DNA from: Verrucomicrobiota bacterium
Lineage (GTDB): Bacteria; Verrucomicrobiota; Verrucomicrobiia; Opitutales; Opitutaceae
Direction of reading: 5' to 3'
NCBI GenBank assembly: GCA_016871755.1
Contig: VHCJ01000021.1
Coordinates: 1-51,300 of the forward strand
Length of the DNA stretch: 51,300 nt
Below the pieces are notes generated by a model. The model was not told the origin of the DNA. It worked only from the letters and a program-made list of their open reading frames with translations, and did not search any database. Shown here piece after piece: positions 1 through 8,954 of this stretch. Position 1 is the first letter of the stretch, and each line of letters starts with the position of its first letter. Both the position numbers and the translations under genes were made by a program.

Positions 1-108
1 TCCGCGCCAAAATCTCCCCTCTGAACGACCGTTCGCTTCACCGCCGCTCCCCTCTGGAACAATCTTCGTGCCTCAGCCCAACTGCGGAACTCGGGCTAGT
101 TCAGGACA

Positions 109-136
109 TTGACACTGTTCCCGTGCACACTATTTT
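109..136 (+). promoter_or_regulatory. Promoter of the first toxin-antitoxin pair
   Basis: A consensus -35 box TTGACA (109-114) is followed after 16 bases by a -10-like TATTTT (131-136). The expected transcription start, 6-7 bases later, falls next to the ATG at 144, so the mRNA would be leaderless or nearly so. The hexamer CGTGCA occurs on both sides of the -10 box (122-127 and 137-142) and could be half-sites for autoregulation by the antitoxin. Inferred from sequence only. Confidence 0.5.
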
Positions 137-143
137 CGTGCAA

Positions 144-362
144 ATGAAAAACATCACGTTAAGCGCCGATGCTGCCTTGATTGAGCGGGCGCGGGAGCTG
201 GCCCGATCGCGACGCTCAACGCTCAATCAACTCTTCCGCGATTGGCTCCGCTCGCTGACCGAGGAGCACGACCGCCAGCAGCGATTGGCGGAATTGGAGG
301 AGCGCCTGAGCTACGCGCGCGCCGGCGGTAGATTTACGCGGGAGCAGATGAATGAGCGCTGA
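144..362 (+). CDS. Ribbon-helix-helix antitoxin-like protein
   Basis: A 72-residue protein with a short N-terminal beta strand (MKNITLSADAALIERAREL) followed by helices, the pattern of a MetJ/Arc ribbon-helix-helix DNA-binding fold. The C-terminal half is charged and probably wraps the toxin. The ATG at 144 was chosen because the strand begins there and the -10 box ends 8 bases upstream; a GTG at 123 would add seven residues lying inside the promoter. The stop codon lies 11 bases inside the PIN-domain gene, so the two are translationally coupled. Expected role: neutralise the toxin and repress the operon. The family assignment is by pattern, not alignment. Confidence 0.8.
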   Translation: MKNITLSADAALIERARELARSRRSTLNQLFRDWLRSLTEEHDRQQRLAELEERLSYARAGGRFTREQMNER

Positions 363-765
363 ACGGGCGTTTCTCGACACCAACATCGTGGTGTACGCGT
401 TCGACGAAACCGCGCCGGAGAAGCGCCGGCGCGCGCAGCAGTTGCTTCGCGGGTCCACCTGGTGCTGCAGCTGGCAGGTGATTCAGGAATTCTCTCATGT
501 CGCACGGCATCGTTTCGCAACGCCGCTCTCCCCGGTCGACCTGGGCGATTACGTCGACCTGGTCCTCTGGCCTCGGTGTCGCGTGCTTCCGTCGCCCAAC
601 CTGCTGCGGACCGCGCTCACCCTCCATGAAGCGACTCAGTGCTCCTTCTACGATAGCCTCATCGTGTGCGGCGCCATCGCGAGTGGGGCCAAGCTTCTTT
701 ACACGGAAGACCTCCAGCACGATCGCGTGATCGAGGGAGTGCGGATCGTGAATCCATTCCGGTAA
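352..765 (+). CDS. PIN-domain ribonuclease toxin (VapC-like)
   Basis: A 137-residue PIN-domain protein. The acidic metal-binding residues are visible: Asp in FLDTNIVVYAFD (residues 7-18), Glu in VIQEFSHV (about 46), Asp in SFYDSLIV (about 99) and the C-terminal acidic cluster YTEDLQHD (about 116-123). PIN toxins cleave RNA with Mg2+ or Mn2+. The gene overlaps the antitoxin by 11 bases, the usual order of antitoxin then toxin. Length is normal for VapC and nothing looks truncated. The RNA target cannot be predicted. Confidence 0.88.
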   Translation: MSAERAFLDTNIVVYAFDETAPEKRRRAQQLLRGSTWCCSWQVIQEFSHVARHRFATPLSPVDLGDYVDLVLWPRCRVLPSPNLLRTALTLHEATQCSFYDSLIVCGAIASGAKLLYTEDLQHDRVIEGVRIVNPFR

Positions 766-771
766 GCAAAA

Positions 772-790
772 CGACCTTTCCGCAAGGTCG
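772..790 (+). terminator. Hairpin after the PIN-domain gene
   Basis: A 7-bp stem CGACCTT / AAGGTCG with a five-base loop lies 7 bases after the toxin stop codon. There is no T-run, so intrinsic termination is uncertain. Confidence 0.35.
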
Positions 791-913
791 CGGGTCGAGG
801 TCCGCGTGGTCGCAGCGGTGAACCGCTTCGCGATGGGGGCCGAATTCATCCCGGTCCCGGATCCGACGCGGAAACGGATTGGCCGGGGCGGCGGGGTCTG
901 CGAGGATGCCCGC

Positions 914-2098
914 GTGCCCTCGCCGAATCTCCTGTGGATCGTCACCACCCAATGGCGCGCCCAGTCGCTCGGGCAGGCGGGGGATGTCGATGCGCGCACG
1001 CCGCACCTCGACCAACTCGCCCGCGAGGGGTTGCGCTACACGGAGGCGGTGACGCCGCATCCGTTCGGCCCGTTCGCGCGCGCGGCGCTGCTCACCGGAG
1101 TGCCTTCGCCCGCCAACGGCGTGCAGCGCTACCACGACCCGCTGCCGCCCCACGCGCGCACCATCGCGCATGACCTGAACGCGCGCGGCTACCGCACCGC
1201 CTACTTCGGCAAGTGGCACCTCGCGCCACGCGACCCGCACGCCGCGCTGGTCGGGCCGGATCACGCGCGCACGATTGTGCCGGCGGACGCCCGCGGCGGC
1301 TTCAGCTTCTGGGAGGGCTTCGAAGGCGGCTTCCTCCTCAACGATCCCTGGCTGCACGGGACCCGCCTGCCGGAGCCCACGGTGTTCCCGGGCTACCAGA
1401 GCGATGTCGTCACGGCGCGCGCAGCCAGCTGGCTCCGCTCCAGCGACGCCGCCGCGCCTTGGTTCGCCGTCGTGAGCCTCGAGCCGCCCCATCCTCCCTA
1501 TCACGCCCCGGCCGCCGGGATCCCGGCGCGCGATCCGCAGTCCCTGCACCTCCGACCCAATGTCCCCCGCGGCGGGGCGGTCGAGGAACGCGCCCGCCAT
1601 GAACTCGCGGGCTACCACGCGCACCTGGAGGCAACCGACCGTGCGATCGGGCGCTTCGTCGCCTGCCTGCCCCGCGACACGATCGTCGCGTTCACCTCGG
1701 TGCACGGCGACCTGCACGGCGCGCATGGACACTTCCGCAAGGGATGGCCCTACGAGGAGAGCATCCGCGTGCCGCTGCTTGTCCGCGGCGCGCCGGGCAC
1801 GGCTCCCGGAGGCACATCCGGCGAACCCGTTTCACTGATCGACCTTCCCGCCATGACCCTCGCCTGGGCGGAGGGTCGGCCGTGGCGCTGCGTGCGCGAA
1901 GCGGCGGCGATTTCAATGCCGTCGGTCGTGGAACTCCCGCTGCAGTGCGACCGCACTTGGCGCGGCTGGCGCAGCCCTGCGCGCAAGGTCATTCACGGCC
2001 CGGACGGGCGCGTGTGGCTCGACTTCGATCTCACGCAGGATCCCGACGAAACCCGCAACCGGGCCGTCCGCAGGGGGCGGACCGATTACAGCTCGTAG
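914..2098 (+). CDS. Sulfatase-fold protein with a degenerate active site
   Basis: A 394-residue protein of the sulfatase / alkaline phosphatase superfamily. Recognisable landmarks are the N-terminal strand NLLWIVTTQWR (5-15), RTPHLDQLAREG, the helix RAALLTG after the nucleophile position, GYRTAYFGKWHL, and the late motif FTSVHGDLHGAHG followed by KGWPYEESIRVPLLVRG. Three key positions are changed. The Asp of the usual TDQ metal site is Thr (TTQ, 11-13); the CxPSR formylglycine motif reads GPFAR (52-56), so the nucleophile Cys/Ser is Gly; and SDHG reads SVHG (about 258). Sulfatase catalysis therefore seems unlikely. No signal peptide is visible. The GTG at 914 was chosen for its GAGG at 902-905 and because the fold starts at once; an upstream GTG at 806 is possible. 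The 3' end overlaps the convergent PFK gene by 13 bases. Confidence 0.8.
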   Translation: MPSPNLLWIVTTQWRAQSLGQAGDVDARTPHLDQLAREGLRYTEAVTPHPFGPFARAALLTGVPSPANGVQRYHDPLPPHARTIAHDLNARGYRTAYFGKWHLAPRDPHAALVGPDHARTIVPADARGGFSFWEGFEGGFLLNDPWLHGTRLPEPTVFPGYQSDVVTARAASWLRSSDAAAPWFAVVSLEPPHPPYHAPAAGIPARDPQSLHLRPNVPRGGAVEERARHELAGYHAHLEATDRAIGRFVACLPRDTIVAFTSVHGDLHGAHGHFRKGWPYEESIRVPLLVRGAPGTAPGGTSGEPVSLIDLPAMTLAWAEGRPWRCVREAAAISMPSVVELPLQCDRTWRGWRSPARKVIHGPDGRVWLDFDLTQDPDETRNRAVRRGRTDYSS

Positions 2099-3345
2099 GC
2101 CGGGAGGATCTTCTCGACCCGGCGCTTCTCGAGATGCGCGAAGGCCGGCAGACCGTTCTCGTACGGCACCGCCACCTCGCCCTGGATCAGCGGCTGGGCG
2201 TAGCGGACGAACTGGAAGTTCATCGAGACGCCATCCTCATTGATCCACTCGCGCGGAAGCTTCTTCACGCCGTTGGAAATGTCGCCGAGCGGGGCCAGGC
2301 CCGTCTCGACCGTGTAGTGATCACCATCACCGCGGATCAGCGTGACCATCTTGTCGGTCTCGCCCGCGACCGCGGCCTGCACGGCGCGCTGGCCGGCGAG
2401 GAACGCCTCGTCATTGTCCGTCTTCGAGGCGAGATGAGCGGCGGCGCGCTGGGCGTTCCCGAGCTTGACCGTGCGGGCCTTGATGCCGGGGAGATTCTCC
2501 TCGACGAGGGCCTGCAGGTATTCGGCGGCGCCACCGAGCTGCGCGTGTCCGAAGGCGTCGGTCTTGTCCGCTGCGGCGACGTAGTTGCCGTCGGCGTCAA
2601 CCAGCCCCTCGCCCACAACGATGAGGCAGTACTTCTCACGCTTCAGGACGCGCTTCACGTCCTCGACGAACTTCTCCGGGGAAAACGCAACCTCCGGCAG
2701 GAGGATCAGGTGGGGAGGATCGTGCGGGTGGTCGCGGCGCTTGGCGAGCGCGGCACCGGCCGCGATCCAGCCGGCGTTGCGGCCCATCACCTCGACGATC
2801 TGAACGAGATCATGCTGGCCCATCGCCGCGTTGTCGCAGGCGATTTCGCGCACGGTCGTGGAGATGTACTTGATGACCGAGCCATAGCCCGGGCAGTGGT
2901 CGGTGACGACGAGATCGTTGTCGATCGTCTTCGGGACGCCGATCACGCGGAGCGCGTAGCCCTGCTCCTGCGCCAGCTTCGAGATCTTGTCCGCGGTGTC
3001 CTGCGAATCGTTGCCGCCGGCGTAGAAGAAATAGCGGATGTTGTGCGCCTTGAACACCTCGAGGATGCGCTCGAAATCCTGCTGCTTCTTCAGCTTGTAG
3101 CGCACCGTGCCCAGCGCCGCACCCGGCGTCGTGCGCAGGCCGCGGATCGCCTGCTGCGACTCAGCCGCGAGGTCGATCAGGTCCTCCTGCAGGATGCCCA
3201 GCACGCCATTCAGCGTCCCGTAGACTTCCTCGACGCACTCATGGTTGAGGGCTTCCGAGACGACGCCCGCGATGCTGGCGTTGATGACGGCAGTCGGGCC
3301 GCCGGACTGGCCAACCAGGACATTTCCTACGAGTTCTTCAGCCAT
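2086..3345 (-). CDS. pfp: Pyrophosphate-dependent 6-phosphofructokinase
   Basis: A 419-residue cytoplasmic enzyme phosphorylating fructose 6-phosphate in glycolysis, probably reversibly with PPi as donor. Motifs: GQSGGPTAVINAS (12-24), GGNDSQDT (110-117), PKTIDND (138-144) with the catalytic Asp, and MGRNAGW (187-193) binding the sugar phosphate. An Asp at the second acidic position of GGNDS and a Lys in PKTIDND are typical of PPi-using enzymes; ATP enzymes have GGDGS and GTIDND. The ATG at 3345 gives MAEELVGNV; a TTG at 3378 would add 11 residues. It lies 96 bases downstream of purB on the same strand. Confidence 0.93.
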   Translation of the reverse strand: MAEELVGNVLVGQSGGPTAVINASIAGVVSEALNHECVEEVYGTLNGVLGILQEDLIDLAAESQQAIRGLRTTPGAALGTVRYKLKKQQDFERILEVFKAHNIRYFFYAGGNDSQDTADKISKLAQEQGYALRVIGVPKTIDNDLVVTDHCPGYGSVIKYISTTVREIACDNAAMGQHDLVQIVEVMGRNAGWIAAGAALAKRRDHPHDPPHLILLPEVAFSPEKFVEDVKRVLKREKYCLIVVGEGLVDADGNYVAAADKTDAFGHAQLGGAAEYLQALVEENLPGIKARTVKLGNAQRAAAHLASKTDNDEAFLAGQRAVQAAVAGETDKMVTLIRGDGDHYTVETGLAPLGDISNGVKKLPREWINEDGVSMNFQFVRYAQPLIQGEVAVPYENGLPAFAHLEKRRVEKILPAYEL

Positions 3346-3441
3346 GGGAGTGTGGTTTTTGAAAAGGGGTGGAAACAACGCGAGGGACGAGCAAAACGCC
3401 GGGGTCCCCGGGGTGGCAAACCCAAATTTCCCGGATTGGCA

Positions 3442-4908
3442 TCAGAGCAGAGGTGCCGGCTCGTAAGCGGCCGCCTCCGGGAAGCGCCGCGCCAGGCCCC
3501 GGACACGGCGGGCGAAGGCATCGACCTGCTGCGGCGCCGCGCCGACGAACCGCTCGGATTCGGCCAGGAGGCGTTCCAGCCGGGGCAGGTCCAAGCCGAC
3601 GCGGGCGTCCCCGGCCAGCCGCTCCAGCAACCCGGCCCCGCGCCCGCCATCCCGCAGGTCGCGCGCCGTGGCCAACGCGTGCTCCTTAATCGCCTGATGC
3701 GCCGTTTCGCGGCCCGCCCCGGCCTTCACCGCCTCCATCAGGATCGTCGTCGTCGACAGGAAGGGGAGCTGGCGTGCGTTCTCCGCGGCAATCGCCGCCG
3801 GGAAGACTTCCAACTGCCGCAGCACGGTCAGAAGGGTCTCCAGCAAGCCATCCAACGCGAAGCAGGCATCCGGCAGCACCACGCGCCGCACCACCGAACA
3901 CGAGACGTCGCCCTCGTTCCACTGATGACCCGCCAGCGACCCCGCCATGGTCACGTGGCCCGCGAGCAGCGTCGAAAAGCCGCAAATCCGCTCACAGTTG
4001 CGGGCGTTCATCTTGTGCGGCATCGCCGAAGATCCGACCTGCCCCTTCTGGAAGCCTTCCGTGAGCAGGCCCTGCCCCGCCATCAGCCGGAGGGTCGTGG
4101 CAAAGCTCGCCCCAGCCGCGCCGATCTGGTGGAACGCCGTCACGACGTCGAAGTCGAGGCTTCGGGGATACACCTGGCCCACCGCATCCAGCGCCTGGCG
4201 GAAGCCGAGGTGGTCGAGGATGCTCCGCTCCAGTCGACGCACCTTTGCCGCGCTCCCGCCGAACAGCGTAAGTTGGTCAAGCTGCGTGCCGACCGCTCCC
4301 TTGAGTCCGCGGGCCGGGTACCGCGCCACCAATTCGTCCAGCCGGACGAAGGCCTGCAGCAATTCCTCCCCCGCCATCGCGAAGCGCTTGCCGAGGGTCG
4401 TCGGCTGCGCGGGCACATTGTGGGTGCGCCCGGTCAGCAGCAGCGTGCGGAACTCCTTCGCCCGTCCGGCCAGCGCGAGGAGAGCGGACGCCGTCTTGAC
4501 GCGGAAGTGCACCAGGGAGCGCGCGAGTTGCAGTTGCTCGACGTTCTCCGTCAGGTCGCGGCTCGTCAGGCCGAGGTGGATCGACTCGTGCCCGGCCAGC
4601 GCATTGAACTCCTCAATCCGCGCCTTCACGTCGTGCAACGAGGCCCGCTCCCGCGCATCGATCGAGGCCAGGTCCACGCGGTCGCGCACCCGCTCGTAAT
4701 CCGCAATCGTCCGCTCCGGGATCGCCAGCCCAAGCGCGCGCTGCGCCTTCATGACTGCGATCCAGATGTCCCGCTCGACCCGCACGCGCCCGGCCGGGGA
4801 CCAGATCGCCCGCAGCGCCGCGGAGGCATAACGCTCCGCGAGCACGTTCGGGATCACCGTGGACTCCGCCGCAGCGGAGGGGGAGGAGGAAGGACTGGAC
4901 TTCGCCAT
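3442..4908 (-). CDS. purB: Adenylosuccinate lyase
   Basis: A 488-residue member of the fumarase/aspartase superfamily. It splits adenylosuccinate to AMP and fumarate, and SAICAR to AICAR, in purine synthesis. The superfamily signature GSSAMPHKMN lies at 292-301 with its mobile catalytic Ser. The second catalytic region TGRTHNVPAQ (159-168) carries the catalytic His, and HLGLTSRDLTEN (111-122) is the N-terminal conserved block. The first 20 residues are a Ser/Ala-rich tail not typical of the family. Start ATG 4908 is preceded by a weak GAGGG. A clear housekeeping gene upstream of the PFK gene. Confidence 0.95.
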   Translation of the reverse strand: MAKSSPSSSPSAAAESTVIPNVLAERYASAALRAIWSPAGRVRVERDIWIAVMKAQRALGLAIPERTIADYERVRDRVDLASIDARERASLHDVKARIEEFNALAGHESIHLGLTSRDLTENVEQLQLARSLVHFRVKTASALLALAGRAKEFRTLLLTGRTHNVPAQPTTLGKRFAMAGEELLQAFVRLDELVARYPARGLKGAVGTQLDQLTLFGGSAAKVRRLERSILDHLGFRQALDAVGQVYPRSLDFDVVTAFHQIGAAGASFATTLRLMAGQGLLTEGFQKGQVGSSAMPHKMNARNCERICGFSTLLAGHVTMAGSLAGHQWNEGDVSCSVVRRVVLPDACFALDGLLETLLTVLRQLEVFPAAIAAENARQLPFLSTTTILMEAVKAGAGRETAHQAIKEHALATARDLRDGGRGAGLLERLAGDARVGLDLPRLERLLAESERFVGAAPQQVDAFARRVRGLARRFPEAAAYEPAPLL

Positions 4909-5155
4909 CGGCCCTCAGCCTCGCAGCGCCGCCCCCTGCTTAGCAAGCCGGGGCATACCCGAAGCAAAGGCTCCGGCCGATTCCGCCCCCGCCGCACCGG
5001 CGTACCGCCGCACCCGCGCACCGGCCCGGAACGCCGCTTGCTAACGCAACGCGAACGCAACAGGTTTCCGTGCCCGTGTGCTCTCGCGCCTCGTCGCCCC
5101 GCGCCCGCGCGGCGACCCGGCCGATTCACCGTCCTCTCCGCCCGCCCTCCTTCCC

Positions 5156-7912
5156 ATGCGCCCCGATCCCAGCCCGCCGCCGTTGCACGACTGGCGCACC
5201 ACGGACAGCGATGAGATCGCGCGTCGGCGCCAGCGCGCCCGCGATGAGAAGCCGCAGATCGAGAATCGCACCCCCGAGCACCCGGTCTTCAGCAACTTCC
5301 GCGTTCTCTCCCCCAGCGGCTCCTCCTACGACGTCGAACTGCGCGACGTCGCCGAGCGCCGGTTCGCCTGCACCTGCGTCGACTTCCGCACCAGCGGGCT
5401 GGGCACGTGCAAGCACATCGAGGCGACCCTGCTCCACCTCGAAGCCGCGAATCCCGCCGCCTTCGCCGCCGCCCAGGCCGGCGCCGCCCGATCGGAACGC
5501 GCCGAGATCGTGCCCGACAGCGACGGCCAGACCCTGCGTGTAGAGTCAGGCCTCGACCGCCTCCCCGCGCGACTCCGCGCCGCCTTCGACGCCGGGGGCC
5601 GCCTGCGCGACGCGGCCTCCGCGCCGCGCGTCGTCGCCGACCTCGCCCAGCATCCGCTGGCCGGCGTGCGCCTCAGTCAGGAGGTCGCCCCGTGGCTGGA
5701 CCGCCGGCGCCGCGCCGCGGAGCGCCAGCGTCTCCGTCGCGACTACGAGCAGAAGGTCCAAGCCGGCCTCCATCCGCTCAGCGAAACCACCGTCCCGCTG
5801 TTTCCCTACCAGCGCGAGGGCATGCTGCACCTCGCCTTCACCGAGAGAGCCCTGCTCGCCGACGAGATGGGGCTCGGCAAGACGATCCAAGCCATCGCCG
5901 CCTCCGCACTCCTGCACCGCCTCGGCCAGGCGCGACGCGTGCTCGTCATCACCCCGGCTTCGCTCAAGGCCGAGTGGCAGGAGCAGATCCAGCGCTTCAC
6001 CCCGCTGCCCTGCCAGGCCGTGAACGGCAGCCGTGTCCAGCGTCTCGCCGCCTACGACCGTGCGCCGTTCTTCAGCCTCATCACTTACGAGCAGGCCCGC
6101 AGCGACCTCGCGGAGTTGAACGCGCGGCTCCGGCCCGACATCGTCATCCTCGACGAAGCCCAGCGCATCAAGACGTGGCGCTCGGCCACCGCGCAGGCGA
6201 TCAAGCGCCTGCGGAGCCGCTGCGCCTTCGTCCTCACCGGCACCCCGCTCGAAAACCGACTCGACGAACTCTACTCGATCGTCGAGTTCCTCGATCCCTC
6301 CCTCCTCGGCTCACTCTTCCGTTTCAACCGGGAGTACTACCGCTTCGACGAACGCGGACGACCCGTCGCCTACCAGAACCTCGACCGGCTGCGCGAGACG
6401 CTCCGACCCGTGCTGCTGCGCCGGCGCAAGGCCGACGTCGAAAACGAGCTGCCCAGCCGGCACGACCGCCAGCGCATGGTGCCGCTCTCGGAGTCGCAAC
6501 GCCGCCACTACAGCCACCACGAACGCGAGGCCGCCTCCCTGCTCGCCGTTTCCCAGCGCCGCGCCCTGCTCCCGCGCGAACAGGAACGCCTGATGCGCGA
6601 GCTGGCGATGATGCGCATGGCGTGCGACGCGTCGTTCCTGCTCACGGGCGACGATGCGGACCGCACCGACTGCCCGAAGCTGGGAGAACTCGACGCGGTG
6701 CTGGCGTCCGCGCTCGCCGAGGACGGCGTCAAGGTGGTCGTCTTCTCGGAGTGGCTGCGGATGCTGGAGCTCGTCCGGGAATTGCTCGAGCGGCGGCGGA
6801 TCGGTTTCGCGCTCCACACCGGCGCGCTGCGCCCGGGAGCGCGCCGCGCCGAACTCCTGCGCTTCCGCGACGATCCGGCCTGCCGGGTGCTGGTGTCCTC
6901 GGAGAGCGGCGGCGTCGGACTCAATCTTCAGATGGCCAGCGTGGTGATCAACTGCGACCTGCCGTGGAGCCCTGCCCGCTACGAGCAGCGGGTCGCCCGG
7001 GTCTGGCGCAAGCACCAGCACCGTCCGGTGACCGTGGTGAATCTGATCGCCGAGAACACCCTCGAGCACCGGATGCTCGGGACCATGGCGGTGAAGCAGG
7101 GACTGGCCGACGGGGTGCTCGACGGCCGCGGCGACCTGGAGCGGATCCCCCTGCGGAGCGGCGGAGCCGCGCTGCTCGAACGCGTGCGCGCCGTGCTCGG
7201 CGCCGGCCCCGATCCCACCCGGTCCGCCGCCGCGGGCACCGCCGACCCCGCCGCCACCTTCGTCGCCCGCGCCCGCCAGGTGCGCGACGTTGAACTCGTG
7301 ACCTGCGAGGAGCGCCAGGCACCGTCCGGTCCGCCGACGCTGTGGGTGGTCGTCGCGGATCAGGCCCCGCGGGCCCGGGAGGCGCTGGAGCGGTTGCGCG
7401 ACGGAGGGTCCGACGCCGCCGAACGCAGCTTCCGGCTCGAGGTGATCGATCATGCCGCCGCCGAGCTGCTCGCCCGCCTGGAGGAGCAGGGACTCGTGCA
7501 GCGCACCGCCCGCGTCAGCCGGACCCTGTTTCCCATCGCCGGCGAAGCCCGCCGCCTGTCGGCCGCGGCGCAGTCACGGCTCACGACGCACCTTGAGGTC
7601 GCCGGACGGCAGCTGCGGCTCGCGCGGTTGCTGGCCTCCGACGCGGGCGACTTCCCCGCCGAGGCCGCCACCGCGCTGCGCACCGCCCTCGCGGCGCTGA
7701 GCGCGGCCCTTGCGGTCGAGGCGAGCCTGCCCGAACCGATCGAGGGCGAGGGCCCGGTGCCCGCCCGGCTCGCCGCAACCTGGGGCGCGGCGCGCCCTGC
7801 GGTCGAGGAATTCCTCCGCAACCCGGTCCGGCCGACCGCCGACGCCCTCGAGGCCGCCGACGGCGTGCGCGCCCGGCTCGGCCGGCGTAATGGGTCCACG
7901 GATACACCCTGA
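5156..7912 (+). CDS. SWIM zinc-finger SNF2-family helicase
   Basis: A 918-residue protein. An N-terminal SWIM zinc finger (about 70-92, CxC...CxH in FACTCVDF...GTCKHIEATL) precedes a Snf2/Rad54-type motor: Walker A region DEMGLGKT (about 235-242), DEAQ box in VILDEAQRIK (about 330), motif III LTGTPLENRLDELYS, and a C-terminal helicase lobe with SESGGVGLNLQ and the arginine-finger region ARYEQRVARVWRKHQ. About 240 more residues follow without a recognised domain. It is expected to translocate on double-stranded DNA using ATP; a role in chromosome maintenance is inference. Start: the ATG at 5156 follows a C-rich tract; an in-frame GTG at 5078 would add 26 Pro/Arg-rich residues. Divergent from purB, convergent with the TonB-like gene. 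Confidence 0.9.
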   Translation: MRPDPSPPPLHDWRTTDSDEIARRRQRARDEKPQIENRTPEHPVFSNFRVLSPSGSSYDVELRDVAERRFACTCVDFRTSGLGTCKHIEATLLHLEAANPAAFAAAQAGAARSERAEIVPDSDGQTLRVESGLDRLPARLRAAFDAGGRLRDAASAPRVVADLAQHPLAGVRLSQEVAPWLDRRRRAAERQRLRRDYEQKVQAGLHPLSETTVPLFPYQREGMLHLAFTERALLADEMGLGKTIQAIAASALLHRLGQARRVLVITPASLKAEWQEQIQRFTPLPCQAVNGSRVQRLAAYDRAPFFSLITYEQARSDLAELNARLRPDIVILDEAQRIKTWRSATAQAIKRLRSRCAFVLTGTPLENRLDELYSIVEFLDPSLLGSLFRFNREYYRFDERGRPVAYQNLDRLRETLRPVLLRRRKADVENELPSRHDRQRMVPLSESQRRHYSHHEREAASLLAVSQRRALLPREQERLMRELAMMRMACDASFLLTGDDADRTDCPKLGELDAVLASALAEDGVKVVVFSEWLRMLELVRELLERRRIGFALHTGALRPGARRAELLRFRDDPACRVLVSSESGGVGLNLQMASVVINCDLPWSPARYEQRVARVWRKHQHRPVTVVNLIAENTLEHRMLGTMAVKQGLADGVLDGRGDLERIPLRSGGAALLERVRAVLGAGPDPTRSAAAGTADPAATFVARARQVRDVELVTCEERQAPSGPPTLWVVVADQAPRAREALERLRDGGSDAAERSFRLEVIDHAAAELLARLEEQGLVQRTARVSRTLFPIAGEARRLSAAAQSRLTTHLEVAGRQLRLARLLASDAGDFPAEAATALRTALAALSAALAVEASLPEPIEGEGPVPARLAATWGAARPAVEEFLRNPVRPTADALEAADGVRARLGRRNGSTDTP

Positions 7913-7914
7913 AA

Positions 7915-7939
7915 CCGGCCCGCTGCGGCGGCGGGCCGG
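7915..7939. terminator. Bidirectional hairpin between convergent genes
   Basis: A 9-bp G+C stem CCGGCCCGC / GCGGGCCGG with a seven-base loop sits between the SNF2 helicase stop and the TonB-like stop. It can fold in RNA from both strands. No T-run follows. Confidence 0.55.
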
Positions 7940-7953
7940 AGGGCCCGCCCGAG

Positions 7954-8772
7954 TCAGTCGTTCTCCAGCACGCGGAAGATCAGGGGCACCCGCATGCGGG
8001 TGTTCACCTTCCTGCCCGCCTTCATGCCCGGCCGGAACTGCCAGCGCGACACGCCGGCGATCGACGCCGCCTCGAAACCGGGGTACGTCGCGCTCACCAC
8101 CTGCACCTCGGTGACCTCGCCCTTCGCGGTGACAACGAACTCCGCCTCGATGCGCGCCGTGTCCACATCCTTGCGCAGCGCCACAGGGAAGATCGGGGGC
8201 GGCTGGAAGATTGCCTCCGGGATGCGGTCGAGCTGGGCGAGGCTGAAGACTTCCTTGAGCCCCTGCCCGGTGCCGCTGCCGCCGCGCCGGATCGAGGTTG
8301 GGATCGAGACGACCCGCGCCGCGCTGAGATCGGTCTTCGGCTGCAGGCTGCTGAAGTCCATGGCCTGCACGAAGGCGGTGCTCACGTCCACCGTCATGGG
8401 CACATCGGCCAGCGTGGGCACGTAGCCCGCATCGGCGGGGGCGGCCTCGGCCGGCTCGCCGGCGTCCGCCGGCTCCGGTTCCTCGATCTTCGAGACGTCC
8501 GCCACCAGCGAAAGTTCGATCAGCGGCTGGTCGGGCGGCGCCGCAACGGACGGCGGGGCCTTGCGGTTGAAGCCGAGGAGCACGAGCGCATGCAGACTGC
8601 CGGCAAGGCCGATCGCGAGGAGCAGCCGACCGGTGCGCCGACCGCCGGGAATCACGTAACGCCAGGCATGAGGATGGGCTGCGGCGCTGGCAACCGGGAG
8701 CGGGACACGGATCCGTGCGGGGGCATCTTCCTCATAATCCGACCACAGGTCGGCATGTTCGAAGACATTCAT
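7954..8772 (-). CDS. TonB-family energy-transducing protein
   Basis: A 272-residue inner-membrane protein. A cytoplasmic N-terminus of about 48 residues precedes one membrane segment (about 49-68, RLLLAIGLAGSLHALVLLGF). A periplasmic linker rich in Pro/Glu/Ala follows, then a C-terminal TonB domain (about 190-272) with IEAEFVVTAKGEVTEVQVV and WQFRPGMKAGRKVNTRMRVP. TonB proteins couple the proton gradient to outer-membrane receptors. The long cytoplasmic tail is unusual, since classical TonB starts almost directly with the membrane helix. No exbB, exbD or receptor gene is nearby, so its partner system is unknown. The ATG at 8772 follows a C-rich tract; the reading frame continues upstream to 9093 without support. 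Confidence 0.82.
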   Translation of the reverse strand: MNVFEHADLWSDYEEDAPARIRVPLPVASAAAHPHAWRYVIPGGRRTGRLLLAIGLAGSLHALVLLGFNRKAPPSVAAPPDQPLIELSLVADVSKIEEPEPADAGEPAEAAPADAGYVPTLADVPMTVDVSTAFVQAMDFSSLQPKTDLSAARVVSIPTSIRRGGSGTGQGLKEVFSLAQLDRIPEAIFQPPPIFPVALRKDVDTARIEAEFVVTAKGEVTEVQVVSATYPGFEAASIAGVSRWQFRPGMKAGRKVNTRMRVPLIFRVLEND

Positions 8773-8954
8773 GGGGGGTGGGGGTTCGCCCACCAGCCTA
8801 GCCGTCCCCTCGCGCCCGCGCTTGGCGCAGGTTGCCGAGGGCTGCGCATTCCTTGGCCGGAACCCGTTCGGCAAGGCGCCGAACACCCCACCCTGCGCCG
8901 CCCACCAAGCCCTCACGACCGGGCTGCGGCGGGCGCTCTCCCGCCGCCCCGCCC

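Noticed and set aside
5407-7293. 628-codon plus-strand frame overlapping the SNF2 helicase
   Set aside because: Arg/Pro/Ala-rich translation without motifs; the other plus frame has Walker A, DEAQ and SWIM motifs.
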